Source: Mycobacteriales bacterium | Lineage (GTDB): Bacteria > Actinomycetota > Actinomycetes > JAFAQI01 > DASSKL01 | Assembly (NCBI GenBank): GCA_035690485.1 | Contig: DASSKL010000067.1 | Span: forward strand, 1-41,990 | DNA: 41,990 nucleotides | Reading direction: 5' to 3' | Shown: positions 29,541 to 38,276 of the stretch, piece after piece | Position numbering within the stretch: the stretch's first letter is position 1 | Layout: each line of letters starts with the position of its first letter | Made by a program: the position numbers and the translations under genes | The notes under the pieces: model-generated | Database searches by the model: none | Told to the model about the DNA's origin: nothing | Seen by the model: only the letters and a program-made list of their open reading frames with translations

Positions 29541-30856
29541 CGATTCCGGTCATCACCGCGGTCACGGACCCGCACTGGGAGGCGGCGCTGATCGCCGCAC
29601 TCGATCGCGGGGAGACCGGCGTCACCGTCGTACGCCGCTGCGTCGATCTCGCCGACCTCCTGGCCGTCGCCTCGACGGGCACGGCCAGGGCCGCCGTCGT
29701 CTCGGCCGACCTCCGCGGTTTCGACCGTGACGCCCTCGCGCGACTGGCCGTCGCGTCGGTGGCCGCCGTGGTGCTGGTGCCCCCGGGAGACGAGGCGGCC
29801 GAGCGGCGGTTGCGCCAGCTCGGGGTCGAGGACGTGCTGCCCGCCGACGCCTCACCGGCCGCGATCGTGGCGGCGGTGACGGCGGCCACCGGCCGGGCCG
29901 GCAACCGGCCGGTCCACGACTACCCGGACGCTCGAGACCCGGCGGCCTTCGCCGGTGTGGTCGAGGATGAGCTCTCTGCGTCGGCGCAGCCGGTCGGTCG
30001 CGTCGTCGCGGTCTGGGGCCCGACCGGCGCGCCCGGGCGCACGACCGTCGCCGTGGCGCTCGCCGCCGAGATCGCCGGGCTCGGCACCCGCAGTCTGCTC
30101 GTCGACGCCGACGTCTACGGCGGCGTGGTGGCCCAGGCGCTCGGGCTGCTCGACGAGTCGCCGGGCATCGCCGCGGCGGCGCGCCTCGCGACGTCCGGCA
30201 GCCTCGACGCGGCGGCGTTGGCCGAGCTTTCGCGCCAGGTCGACCCCGGGTTCGCCGTGCTCACCGGCATCGCGCGGGCCGATCGCTGGCCCGAGCTGCG
30301 CCCCTCGGCGCTGGAGGCGGTGCTCGCCGTTGCCCGCCGGCTCGCCGACGTCGTCGTGGTCGACTGCGGCTTCGCGCTGGAGCAGGACGAGGAGCTTGCC
30401 TACGACACGGCGGCCCCGCGACGCAACGGCGCCACGCTGGCCGTCCTCGCCGACGCCGACCAGATGGTCGCCGTCGGCAGTGCCGACCCGATCTCCCTGC
30501 AGCGCCTGGTCCGCGGTCTCGCGGACCTTCGCGAGGCCGTGCCTACGTCCGCGGGCGCGACCCCAACCGTCGTCGTCAACCGGCTGCGAGCCGGCGCCGT
30601 CGGAGGCGGTGACCCCGCCGACCAGGTCGCGGCCGCGTTGCGGCGCTACGCCGGAGTCGGCACGGTCCGGTTCGTGCCGCACGACGTCGCGGCCTGCGAT
30701 GCCGCGCTCGCGACCGGCCGCACCCTGCGCGAGGCTGCACCGTCATCCCCGGCACGGCTCGCACTGCGCGACCTGGCCGCCTCGGTCGCCGGTGTCGCGC
30801 CGCCCGCTCGCCGACGCCGGCTGCTGGCCGGGGCCGGTCGATCGACGCCGGTGTGA
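29537..30856 (+). CDS. CpaE/TadZ-like ATPase with altered P-loop, Tad pilus localization
   Basis: 439 residues. Residues 1-120 are a receiver-like domain without the expected Asp pocket; residues 155-410 are a MinD/ParA-like domain. The P-loop reads G-P-T-G-A-P-G-R-T-T at 161-170: the usual Lys of GKT is Arg168, and the deviant Lys at the start of the motif is also absent, so nucleotide use is doubtful. The strand LLVDADVYGG (near 186) and VVVDCGF fit the fold. TadZ proteins place the pilus machine at a cell pole. GTG 29537 overlaps the SAF gene stop. A hairpin follows downstream. Confidence 0.82.
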   Translation: MTIPVITAVTDPHWEAALIAALDRGETGVTVVRRCVDLADLLAVASTGTARAAVVSADLRGFDRDALARLAVASVAAVVLVPPGDEAAERRLRQLGVEDVLPADASPAAIVAAVTAATGRAGNRPVHDYPDARDPAAFAGVVEDELSASAQPVGRVVAVWGPTGAPGRTTVAVALAAEIAGLGTRSLLVDADVYGGVVAQALGLLDESPGIAAAARLATSGSLDAAALAELSRQVDPGFAVLTGIARADRWPELRPSALEAVLAVARRLADVVVVDCGFALEQDEELAYDTAAPRRNGATLAVLADADQMVAVGSADPISLQRLVRGLADLREAVPTSAGATPTVVVNRLRAGAVGGGDPADQVAAALRRYAGVGTVRFVPHDVAACDAALATGRTLREAAPSSPARLALRDLAASVAGVAPPARRRRLLAGAGRSTPV

Positions 30857-30869
30857 CCGCTGGGTCTCG

Positions 30870-30888
30870 TGCGGATGCCTGATCCGCA
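30870..30888 (+). terminator. Terminator-like hairpin after the CpaE-like gene
   Basis: TGCGGAT at 30870-30876 pairs perfectly with ATCCGCA at 30882-30888 over a 5-nt loop, 13 bp after the CpaE-like stop. It would end the two-gene pilus block before the lipid genes. Confidence 0.55.
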
Positions 30889-30945
30889 AAGCCGCCCGCG
30901 TCTGATCGCCCGGCCAACGGGGCCACGTGCGGGCGCGGTCCATCC

Positions 30946-30968
30946 GGGGAGATCGTTCCCCGTAGCAT
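30946..30968 (+). promoter_or_regulatory. Palindrome and -10 box upstream of the wax ester synthase gene
   Basis: GGGGA at 30946-30950 and TCCCC at 30957-30961 form a 16-bp palindrome just before TAGCAT (30963-30968), a possible -10. GGAAGG at 30989-30994 is the Shine-Dalgarno for ATG 31005. The palindrome may be an operator. Confidence 0.35.
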
Positions 30969-31004
30969 CAACCGCTGCAGCGACGAGTGGAAGGCACGCA
31001 CCAC

Positions 31005-32399
31005 ATGGCGGCACGGCTGAGCCCGCTCGACGTCTCGTTCCTCTACATGGAGACGTCGACGACGGCCATGCACGTCGGCGGGGTGGCGATCTTCGAACAA
31101 CCGCCCGACGGGTTCGACTACGACCGGCTGGTCGAGCTGATCAGTGAGCGCATCACGCTCGTCCCGCGCTACCGGCAGAAGGTCAAGTGGGTCCCGGGCC
31201 ACCTCGCCAACCCGGTGTGGGTCGACGACGCGGACTTCGACATCACCTACCACGTTCGCCGCAGCGCCCTACCGCGCCCCGGCAGCATCGACCAGCTCAA
31301 GGAACTGATCGGGCGCGTGCAGTCGCGGCGACTCGACCGCGGCCGGCCGCTGTGGGAGATCTACCTGGTCGAGGGCCTCGCCGACGGCAGGTTCGCGATC
31401 CTCACCAAGACCCACCACGCGATGGCCGACGGCATCAGCGCTCTCGACATCGGCACCGTGCTGCTCGACCCGACACCGGAACCACGGCAGGTGCCGTCCG
31501 ACGACTGGCGGCCGCATCGCGAGCCGGGTGCGGCAGAGCTCGTCGCCGGCGCCGTGGCCGACCTGGTGAGCCGGCCGACTCGGGTCCTCGACACCGTCCG
31601 CGCCGAGACCGTTGACCTGAAGGCGATCGCCGGCCGCGCTCTCGGCACCGCGGGGGGCCTGTTCGCCGCGGTGCGCACGGCGGCTCGGCCGGCGCCCGAC
31701 AGCCCGCTCAACGTGACGATCGGCGAGCAGCGCCGTTACGGCATGGCACAGACGCGGCTCGACGACTACAAGCGGATCCGGACCGAACACGGCGGCACGG
31801 TCAACGACGTGATCCTCGCCAGCGTGGCCGGCGCCCTGCGGACCTGGCTGCAGACGCGCGGCGAGTCGGTGACCGGCACCGCGGTCCGAGCCATGGTCCC
31901 GCTCTCGGTGCGGCCCGAGAGCGAGCGCGAGGCCGGCATGCTTGGCAACAAGGTCTCCGCCTACTTCGTCGACCTCCCCATCGGTGAAGGCAACCCGGCC
32001 ATGCGACTGCACCAGATCAGCTACGCCATGACCGGCCACAAGCAGTCCGGCCAGTCGGTGGGTGCCGGCGCCCTGGTCGCGCTGTCCGGGTTCGCCCCAC
32101 CGACGATCCACTCCGCTGCGGCGCGCCTCGTCTCCGGGATGACCCGGCGCCTCTTCAATGTCGTGGTGACCAACGTGCCGGGGCCGCAGTTCCCGCTCTA
32201 CGCCGGTGGTGCCCGGATGCTCGAGTGCTACCCCGTCGTACCCCTGGCGAAGGGGCAGGCGGTGAGCATCGGCATCACGTCGTACGACGGCGGTGTCTTC
32301 TACGGGCTCAACTGCGATCGCGACGCAATGCCCGACGTCGACGTGCTGGCCGTATGCATCGAGGAATCCCTCGCCGAGCTGCTGGAGACGGTGTCGTGA
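31005..32399 (+). CDS. Wax ester synthase / diacylglycerol acyltransferase (WS/DGAT)
   Basis: 464-residue bifunctional acyltransferase making triacylglycerols and wax esters from acyl-CoA, usually at the inner face of the membrane. The active-site motif HHXXXDG is THHAMADG with His137, His138, Asp142 and Gly143; the PLW segment (RPLWEIYLVEGL, from 114) and the C-terminal NVVVTNVPGPQFPLY are also typical. ATG 31005 has GGAAGG 10 nt upstream; a GTG at 30987 in frame has no such site. Its stop overlaps the patatin gene by 4 bp. It corresponds in place to tgs3 (Rv3234c) of M. tuberculosis, suggesting storage lipid metabolism here. Confidence 0.93.
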   Translation: MAARLSPLDVSFLYMETSTTAMHVGGVAIFEQPPDGFDYDRLVELISERITLVPRYRQKVKWVPGHLANPVWVDDADFDITYHVRRSALPRPGSIDQLKELIGRVQSRRLDRGRPLWEIYLVEGLADGRFAILTKTHHAMADGISALDIGTVLLDPTPEPRQVPSDDWRPHREPGAAELVAGAVADLVSRPTRVLDTVRAETVDLKAIAGRALGTAGGLFAAVRTAARPAPDSPLNVTIGEQRRYGMAQTRLDDYKRIRTEHGGTVNDVILASVAGALRTWLQTRGESVTGTAVRAMVPLSVRPESEREAGMLGNKVSAYFVDLPIGEGNPAMRLHQISYAMTGHKQSGQSVGAGALVALSGFAPPTIHSAAARLVSGMTRRLFNVVVTNVPGPQFPLYAGGARMLECYPVVPLAKGQAVSIGITSYDGGVFYGLNCDRDAMPDVDVLAVCIEESLAELLETVS

Positions 32400-33349
32400 C
32401 ACGACGCGGAGTGGTGCTGGGAGCCGGCGGAGTCCTCGGCGCGGCCTGGATGGTCGGCGCCTTGTCCGCCGTGCAGGACGAGCTCGGCTGGGACGTCCGG
32501 GAGGCCGACGTCCTGGTGGGCACGTCAGCCGGCTCGGTGCTCGCCGCCCTGCTCGGCAGCGGCATCGACGTCGACACGATGGTGGCGCACCAGCGCGGCG
32601 AGCCGCCGCAGGTCGAGGACCGGCTGCAGTTCGACGTCGACCATGACGCGGGCGGTGCCCTCCCGCCGCGACCGCGACCGGGCATCGGATCGACCCGGCT
32701 CGTACGCCGGACCCTCGTGCGCCCGCGCAGCTATCCGCCCCTGACGGTGCTGTCGGCCTGGCTGCCGCACGGGCAAGGCACCCTCGCGCCGGTGCGGCAG
32801 CTGGTCGAGGCCGCCGCACCCGACGGGTGGGCGCGGCACCCGGCGACCTGGCTCGTCGCGATGGACTACGACCGCGGCCGGCGGGTCGCGTTCGGCCGGC
32901 CGGGTGCTCCGGCGGCCCGCCTCGGCGAGGCGGCGATGGCGTCCTGCTCGATCCCGGGCTGGTTCCCGCCGGTGGTCATCGACGGGCGGCGCTACGTCGA
33001 CGGCGGCGCGTGCTCGCCCACCTCCCTCGACCTGCTCGCCGACGAGGTGCTCGACGAGGTGTTCGTCCTGTCTCCGATGACGTCGTTCGACCTCGACTCG
33101 CCGCGCACCCTGGTCGGCCGGCTCGAGCGGCGCTTCCGGCGATCGATGACCCACCGGCTCCTGCGCGAGGCGCAGAAGGTCGAGCGCGCGGGCACCACGG
33201 TCCGGATGCTCTCACCTGGCCGGGAGGATCTCGAGACGATCGGCGTCAACCTCATGGACCACCGCCGCCGGCTCGACGTCTTCGAGACCTCGCTGCGCAC
33301 CTCGGCGCGGGCGCTGGCGCGAGCGACGACACTGCAAGCCGCCGGCTGA
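32396..33349 (+). CDS. Patatin-like phospholipase / lipid acyl hydrolase
   Basis: 317 residues. The oxyanion loop is LGAGGVLGAAW (8-18), the nucleophile motif GTSAG has Ser44, and the catalytic Asp202 is in VDGGA, completing the Ser-Asp dyad of patatins. No signal peptide, so cytoplasmic or membrane-associated. GTG 32396 overlaps the acyltransferase stop, so synthesis and hydrolysis enzymes for neutral lipids or phospholipids are coupled. The substrate cannot be told. Confidence 0.88.
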   Translation: MTRRGVVLGAGGVLGAAWMVGALSAVQDELGWDVREADVLVGTSAGSVLAALLGSGIDVDTMVAHQRGEPPQVEDRLQFDVDHDAGGALPPRPRPGIGSTRLVRRTLVRPRSYPPLTVLSAWLPHGQGTLAPVRQLVEAAAPDGWARHPATWLVAMDYDRGRRVAFGRPGAPAARLGEAAMASCSIPGWFPPVVIDGRRYVDGGACSPTSLDLLADEVLDEVFVLSPMTSFDLDSPRTLVGRLERRFRRSMTHRLLREAQKVERAGTTVRMLSPGREDLETIGVNLMDHRRRLDVFETSLRTSARALARATTLQAAG

Positions 33350-33350
33350 C

Positions 33351-33860
33351 GTGCGGGTCTACCTCCCCGCGACACTGCCGATGCTGGCCCGCTGGCAGGC
33401 CGGCGGGGAGGTCGGGCCGGGGCCGTTGGGAGGGCACGGGGTGACGCCCGCGCTGCGGGAGTGGTACGCCGCCGGCGACCTGGAGGAGCTGGAGTACGCC
33501 GCGATGGCGGATGCGGCCCGCGCCGCCCTGTCGCTGCTCGCGGCGGATCGCGATGCGCCGGCCCGGCGGGTGGTCGTGGCCGCCGAGGTCCCGGAAGCCG
33601 CGTGCTCGGTGGTCACCGCGCCCGAGGAGCCCGTGCGCTCCGGCGTACGCGTCGCGCAGTCGCTGCCATGGGCGGTGGTGGCCGCCGTGCACGTCGACGA
33701 CGTGGCGGCGCTGCCCGTCATCGCAGCGGCGGTCGAGGCGCTCGCGGCCGCCGAGGCCGGTGACGCCGACGCGATGTTCGCCGTCGACGAGGCCGAGGGC
33801 TGGGAGCTGCAGTGGTGGGCGACGCAGGAAGTTGTGCACCTGCTCGAAGGCACAGGCTAG
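33351..33860 (+). CDS. DUF6912 family protein
   Basis: 169 residues beginning V-R-V-Y-L-P-A-T, the conserved start of the family, with ALREWYAAGDLEELEYAAMADAAR and a Trp-rich end (WELQWWATQEVVHLL). GTG 33351 comes one base after the patatin stop. It is found beside the acyltransferase in other actinomycetes. Function unknown; no membrane helix or known active site. It ends the lipid cassette. Confidence 0.78.
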   Translation: MRVYLPATLPMLARWQAGGEVGPGPLGGHGVTPALREWYAAGDLEELEYAAMADAARAALSLLAADRDAPARRVVVAAEVPEAACSVVTAPEEPVRSGVRVAQSLPWAVVAAVHVDDVAALPVIAAAVEALAAAEAGDADAMFAVDEAEGWELQWWATQEVVHLLEGTG

Positions 33861-33954
33861 TCGCAGTCGCCCCTCGTTTCACAGGAGTGCTCCGACGCCC
33901 CGCCGTGGTCCACAGGTAGGCGGAAGGGGGGTCGCGCCTTCGGCCTGAAGTCCC

Positions 33955-33960
33955 TACGAT
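33955..33960 (+). promoter_or_regulatory. Candidate -10 box (TACGAT) of the CpaF-TadBC pilus operon
   Basis: TACGAT lies 79 nt before ATG 34039 in the 178-bp gap after DUF6912, which otherwise holds no gene. GAGGGGG at 34020-34026 is 12 nt before that ATG. Confidence 0.3.
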
Positions 33961-34038
33961 CCCCCGACAAAACCGGCATCCCGGCTCGGGTGTCCGGTGT
34001 CCGCATCGTCGCCGGGCTCGAGGGGGTCGACCGCACCG

Positions 34039-35340
34039 ATGAACGCCGCCCTGGTCGTCGAGGACGAGGTCCGCGAGCTGGTACGCCGTAGGGGGTTGGA
34101 CCCGACGGTGGACGGGCCGCAGATCCGGCGACTGGTCGACGAGGTCGTGGCCGACTACGACGAGCGGACTCTCACCGGTGGTCTGCCGGCGCTGGGCGAT
34201 CCGCAGCAGGTCAGCAGGCACGTCTACGACGCCGTCGCCGGGCTGGGCCCGTTGCAGCGCTATCTCGACGACCCGGCGGTGGAGGAGATCTGGATCAATG
34301 ACCCCGGTCGGGTCTTCGTCGCGCGCAACGGCCAGAGCCGCCTGACCACGACGGTGCTCACCGAGGGCCAGGTGCGCGATCTCGTCGAGAAGATGCTCAA
34401 GAGCTCGGGCCGCCGGGTCGACCTGTCCAGTCCTTTCGTCGACGCCACGCTGCCGGACGGCAGCCGGCTTCATGTCGCGATCCCGGACATCACGCGGGCG
34501 TGGGCGGTCAACATCCGCAAGTTCGTCGTCCGGGCGGTGTCGCTCGACGAGCTCATCGGGCTCGGTTCGCTGACGCCGGCCGCGGCGAGGTTCCTCGAGG
34601 CGTCGGTGGTCGCCGGTCTCAACGTGATCGTCGCCGGCGGGACGCAGGCGGGGAAGACGACCCTTCTCAACTGCTTGCTGGCGGCGATCCCCGCGCGCGA
34701 GCGGGTCATCACCTGCGAAGAGGTCTTCGAGCTGCGTCCCCCGCTGCCGGATGTGGTCGCGATGCAGACCCGCCAGCCGTCGCTCGAGGGCACCGGCGAG
34801 GTCCGGCTGCGCCGGCTCGTGAAGGAAGCCTTGCGGATGAGGCCCGACCGCCTGGTCGTGGGCGAGGTGCGGCAGGAGGAGGCCCTCGACCTGCTGATCG
34901 CGCTCAACAGCGGGATTCCCGGCATGTGCACCGTGCACGCGTCGTCGGCCCGTGAGGCCATCGCGAAGCTGTGCACACTGCCGCTGTTGGCCGGGGAAAA
35001 TGTGACGACCGGCTTCGTCGTGCCGACGGTGGCCAGCAGCGTTGACCTGGTCGTGCACACGACGACCGATGGGCGAGGCCAGCGCAGGGTTCGCGAGATC
35101 GTGGCCGTGCCCGGCAACGTGGAGGGCTCCTTCGACAGCCCGGTGATCGCGACGGCCGACGTCTATACGACCCGCGACGGCGCGCTCGTGCGCGCCGACG
35201 GCTGGCCGCCGCACCCGGACTGGTTCGAACGAGCCGGCGTCGACCTGCGTGCGCTCCTCGCGGGCGAGCGAGGGGGCCGACCCGTGCGCGAGCGAGGCGG
35301 CGACGGCTTGGCCGAGCGCTTCGTCGAGCGGCCCGCATGA
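34039..35340 (+). CDS. cpaF: CpaF/TadA-type secretion ATPase
   Basis: 433-residue hexameric ATPase that powers assembly of Flp/Tad pili at the cytoplasmic face. Walker A is GGTQAGKTT at 200-208 (usual GGTGSGKTT), followed by ITCEEVFELRP, the Asp/Glu box PDRLVVGEVRQEE and the His-box GMCTVHASS, all in order. ATG 34039 gives a family-like N-terminus; GTG 33997 in frame is possible, and GAGGGGG at 34020-34026 is placed awkwardly for either. The stop overlaps TadB (ATGA). All later pilus genes lie close behind, so one operon to about 38.7 kb is likely. Confidence 0.94.
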   Translation: MNAALVVEDEVRELVRRRGLDPTVDGPQIRRLVDEVVADYDERTLTGGLPALGDPQQVSRHVYDAVAGLGPLQRYLDDPAVEEIWINDPGRVFVARNGQSRLTTTVLTEGQVRDLVEKMLKSSGRRVDLSSPFVDATLPDGSRLHVAIPDITRAWAVNIRKFVVRAVSLDELIGLGSLTPAAARFLEASVVAGLNVIVAGGTQAGKTTLLNCLLAAIPARERVITCEEVFELRPPLPDVVAMQTRQPSLEGTGEVRLRRLVKEALRMRPDRLVVGEVRQEEALDLLIALNSGIPGMCTVHASSAREAIAKLCTLPLLAGENVTTGFVVPTVASSVDLVVHTTTDGRGQRRVREIVAVPGNVEGSFDSPVIATADVYTTRDGALVRADGWPPHPDWFERAGVDLRALLAGERGGRPVRERGGDGLAERFVERPA

Positions 35341-36200
35341 GCGGCACGCTGCTGGGCCTCTGCCTGGGGCTCGGGCTCCTGCTCATCTGGCGCTCGGGTC
35401 CGCGGCGACCTGCGCCGCGTCAGCGCAGCGGCCGGACGGTGACCGAGCGCACCCAGGAACTGCTCACGCAGGCCGGCTACGACGGGCTCACCCCCGCGCA
35501 GCTCTACGGCGCGTGTGCGGCCGCGGGGGTCGTGGCGCTCGTGGTCGCAGCGGGGACGAGCCGTTCGGCGCCCATCGCCCTCGCGTTCGCCGGCTTCGCG
35601 GGCTACGCACCGCTGGCGCTTGTCCGCATGCGCCGGCGTCAACGCACCACCGAGCTGCGCGACCTGTGGCCGGATGCGGTCGACAACCTGGCGAGCGCGG
35701 TCCGCGCAGGGTTGTCGCTGCCCGAGGCGCTGGCCCAGCTGGCGGTCCGCGGCCCCGAGCCGTTGCGCCCGGCGTTCGCCCGGTTCGGCGAGGACTACCG
35801 CGCCACCGGCCGGTTCGGCGAGTGCCTCGACCGGCTCAAGCTGTCGCTCGCCGACCCGGTCGGTGACCGGATCGTCGAGTCGCTCCGGCTCGCTCGCGAT
35901 GTCGGGGGCACGGATCTCGGACGGTTGCTCCGGACCCTCTCGCAGTTCCTTCGTGACGACGCGCGCACGCGCGCGGAGCTCGAGACCCGTCAGGGCTGGA
36001 CCGTCAATGCGGCCCGGCTCGGGCTGGCCGCCCCGTGGGTCATGCTCGGGCTGATGTCGCTGCGGCCCGAGACGGTCGCGGCCTACAACACGCCGGCCGG
36101 TGCACTCGTCATCGCGGGCGGCGCCGGAATCTCGCTGCTCGCCTACCGCGTCATGCTGCGGATCGCGCGGCTGCCGGTGGAGCGGCGGGTGCTGCGGTGA
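35337..36200 (+). CDS. tadB: TadB-like pilus assembly membrane protein
   Basis: 287 residues with a type II secretion F domain (about 110-235: L-W-P-D-A-V-D-N-L-A-S-A-V-R-A-G-L-S-L-P-E-A). Membrane segments lie at about 3-17, 60-97 and two near the C-terminus (about 222-240, 249-268). It forms the inner-membrane platform with TadC. ATG 35337 overlaps the CpaF stop. An imperfect repeat of the region around its stop codon fills the gap to tadC. Confidence 0.9.
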   Translation: MSGTLLGLCLGLGLLLIWRSGPRRPAPRQRSGRTVTERTQELLTQAGYDGLTPAQLYGACAAAGVVALVVAAGTSRSAPIALAFAGFAGYAPLALVRMRRRQRTTELRDLWPDAVDNLASAVRAGLSLPEALAQLAVRGPEPLRPAFARFGEDYRATGRFGECLDRLKLSLADPVGDRIVESLRLARDVGGTDLGRLLRTLSQFLRDDARTRAELETRQGWTVNAARLGLAAPWVMLGLMSLRPETVAAYNTPAGALVIAGGAGISLLAYRVMLRIARLPVERRVLR

Positions 36201-36285
36201 CCGGGCGTGGGGTGTCGCGGTGAGCCGGCGTCGGGGTGCGGAGCCGGCGGGTCTCGGGATGCCCCGGTGACCGGCCTCGGGCTGC
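36193..36285 (+). repeat. Imperfect ~23-bp tandem repeats between tadB and tadC
   Basis: The core CGGTGACCGG occurs exactly at 36195-36204 (over the tadB stop) and 36265-36274 (over the tadC start). Degenerate copies of CGGTGAGCCGGCGT-GGGGTG lie between. The total offset of 70 bp is about three units, so the gap may have grown by slippage of a stop/start junction. Confidence 0.55.
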
Positions 36286-37199
36286 TGCTCGGCGCGGCCG
36301 CCGGGCTCGGCCTGCTGGTGATGGCGGCCTACAACCCGGTGGCCCGACGCCCACGCCTCGACGACCGGCTCGCGCCCTACCTGCGCGACACCCCAAGACC
36401 CTCGCGGTTGCTGGCGCAGGCCGGCACCCGCACGCCGTTCCCCACGCTGGAGCGGCTGCTCGCGCCGGTGCTGGCCGACCTCGTCCGGTTCGTCGACCGC
36501 GCGGTCGGCGGCGCCGGCTCCGTCCGGCGTCGGCTCGACCAGGCCGGGCGGGCGATGACCGTCGAGCAGTTCCGCACCGAGCAGGTGATCTGGGGTGCCG
36601 CGGGGCTGCTGGTCGGCGTCCTCGTGTCGACCGTCCTGCTGCTGCGCGGTGGGGCGAATCCCCTCCCGCTGCTCGTCCTCTGCCTGCTCCTCGCCCTCGC
36701 CGGCGTCCTCGCCCGCGACCGCTGGCTGTCCCGTGACGTGCGCGTCCGCGAGCAGCGCATCGTCGCGGAGTTCCCGACCGTCGCCGAGCTGCTCGCGCTG
36801 GCGGTCACCGCCGGCGAGACGCCGGTCGCGGCGCTCGACCGGGTGACCAGGTTGTCGTCGGGGGAGCTGTCGCGGGAGGTGGCGCGCGCTCTGGCCGACG
36901 CCCGCGCCGGAGCCTCGCTGGTGAGCGCTCTCGACGGCGTCGCGCGTCGTACCTCGCTGCCGCTGCTCGCCCGGTTCGTCGACGGCATGGCGGTCGCGGT
37001 CGAGCGCGGTACGCCGTTGGCCGAGGTGCTCCGCGCTCAGGCCGCGGACGTCCGCGAGGCCGGCCGGCGCGCGCTGCTCGACAGCGGCGGCAAGCGGGAG
37101 ATCGCGATGCTCGCGCCGATCGTGTTCCTCATCCTGCCGGTCGTGATCGTCTTCCTCGTCTTCCCGGGCTTCTACGGCCTCGACATCGCCGCCCCCTGA
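36267..37199 (+). CDS. tadC: TadC-like pilus assembly membrane protein
   Basis: 310 residues from GTG 36267. It has the same F domain as TadB (about 165-280: F-P-T-V-A-E-L-L-A-L-A-V-T-A-G-E-T) and membrane segments at about 4-21, 113-130, 136-152 and 285-303. It pairs with TadB in the platform. An upstream GTG at 36207 would add 20 poorly conserved residues encoded by the repeats. A 20-bp gap with GAAAGGA precedes the pilin gene. Confidence 0.88.
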   Translation: MTGLGLLLGAAAGLGLLVMAAYNPVARRPRLDDRLAPYLRDTPRPSRLLAQAGTRTPFPTLERLLAPVLADLVRFVDRAVGGAGSVRRRLDQAGRAMTVEQFRTEQVIWGAAGLLVGVLVSTVLLLRGGANPLPLLVLCLLLALAGVLARDRWLSRDVRVREQRIVAEFPTVAELLALAVTAGETPVAALDRVTRLSSGELSREVARALADARAGASLVSALDGVARRTSLPLLARFVDGMAVAVERGTPLAEVLRAQAADVREAGRRALLDSGGKREIAMLAPIVFLILPVVIVFLVFPGFYGLDIAAP

Positions 37200-37219
37200 T
37201 CACGAAAGGACCCACCCGC

Positions 37220-37441
37220 ATGCTCTCTCCCCGGTACACCGCGCGGCTGGCCGCGTGGCTCACGTCCGCGCTGGCCGTCTTCGGTACCCGCCTCCGCGAG
37301 GAGCGGGGCGATGTCCCCGGCTGGGTCATGATCACGGTGATGACCGCAGCGGTCGCGATGATCCTCTGGGGCTTGGCGCGCGACACCTTCACCGACCTGT
37401 TCCAGAACGCGTTCGACACAGTGGGCCCCAGCGACGGCTGA
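37220..37441 (+). CDS. Flp-type pilin-like small protein
   Basis: 73 residues. A basic and mixed N-terminus is followed by EERGDVPGW and a single hydrophobic helix (35-51, V-M-I-T-V-M-T-A-A-V-A-M-I-L-W-G-L), the layout of a Flp pilin: short leader, Gly/Glu-containing cut region, then membrane helix. GAAAGGA about 10 nt upstream is the Shine-Dalgarno. It is shorter in its mature part than typical pilins and lacks the classic Glu-Tyr pair. No prepilin peptidase lies in the window. Its stop overlaps the next gene (TGATG). Confidence 0.75.
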   Translation: MLSPRYTARLAAWLTSALAVFGTRLREERGDVPGWVMITVMTAAVAMILWGLARDTFTDLFQNAFDTVGPSDG

Positions 37442-37857
37442 TGGCACCGCTGCGGGCGGCATGGTCGGACCGGGGCTCGGCCACTGCCGAGTTCGTCTTG
37501 GTCGGCACGATGCTGACCCTGCTCTTCCTGGCGGTGCTGCAGCTCGCCATCGACCTGCACGTCCGCAACGTTCTCGCCGCGTGCGCGGCCGACGGCGCGC
37601 GCTACGCGGCCAACGCCGACATCGCGTCGCCGGACGCCGCGACGCAACGTACGACGGATCTCGTGCGCCGCTCACTCGGCGGGGCGGCGAGCCTGAGCGA
37701 GATCACCCCGGCGCTCGAGCCGGTCGACGGCGCGCAGGTCGTCGTCGTCCGGGTGAGCGCGCGGCTGCCGACCGTCTTCGGGCTGCTGCCGGCGATTCCC
37801 GTGCACGTCGAGGGCCGGGCGATGCTCGAAGGCGCCCCGTTGCAGGCCCCGCCGTGA
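37441..37857 (+). CDS. TadE-like pseudopilin
   Basis: 138 residues. The TadE start D-R-G-S-A-T-A-E-F-V-L with Glu17 and a membrane helix (about 18-36) marks a minor pilin processed like Flp. The rest is a small outer domain. ATG 37441 shares a base with the pilin stop, and the next gene overlaps by 4 bp. It probably forms part of the pilus tip or base. Confidence 0.85.
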   Translation: MAPLRAAWSDRGSATAEFVLVGTMLTLLFLAVLQLAIDLHVRNVLAACAADGARYAANADIASPDAATQRTTDLVRRSLGGAASLSEITPALEPVDGAQVVVVRVSARLPTVFGLLPAIPVHVEGRAMLEGAPLQAPP

Positions 37858-38276
37858 GGCGTGACGACGGTTCGGCCCTGGTCGAGTTCGTCCTCATCGG
37901 CGTCGTGCTGCTGGTGCCGCTCGTCTACCTGATCATGTTCGCCGCGTCGGTGCAGCGGACGGCGTTCGCCGTCACCGGAGCCGTGCGCGACGCCGGCCGG
38001 GCCTACACCGCCGCCGGTTCCGACGCCGAGGGCCGCGCCCGTGCGGCTCTCGCCGCCAAGCTGACGCTGCAGGGCTCGCACGTCGACCTCGCGCCGGACG
38101 CACTGGTCATCTCCTGCACTCCGGAGCCGTGCGCCTACGCCCCGGGGAGCGCCGTCACGGTCCGGCTGCGGGTCGACGTACATCTGCTCGGCTTCGGCGT
38201 CGTACCCGTCCGCGCCCACCACACCGAGCGGATCGACTGCCACGCCGCCGGCCAACCGCAAGCGGGCACGTGTTGA
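37854..38276 (+). CDS. Second TadE-like pseudopilin
   Basis: 140 residues from GTG 37854. It begins R-R-D-D-G-S-A-L-V-E-F-V-L-I-G with Glu11 at the +5-like position and a helix at 13-30, the TadE pattern. Two cysteines (C-T-P-E-P-C) in the outer part could form a disulfide. It overlaps both neighbours by 4-7 bp, so it is in the same unit. Confidence 0.85.
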   Translation: MRRDDGSALVEFVLIGVVLLVPLVYLIMFAASVQRTAFAVTGAVRDAGRAYTAAGSDAEGRARAALAAKLTLQGSHVDLAPDALVISCTPEPCAYAPGSAVTVRLRVDVHLLGFGVVPVRAHHTERIDCHAAGQPQAGTC

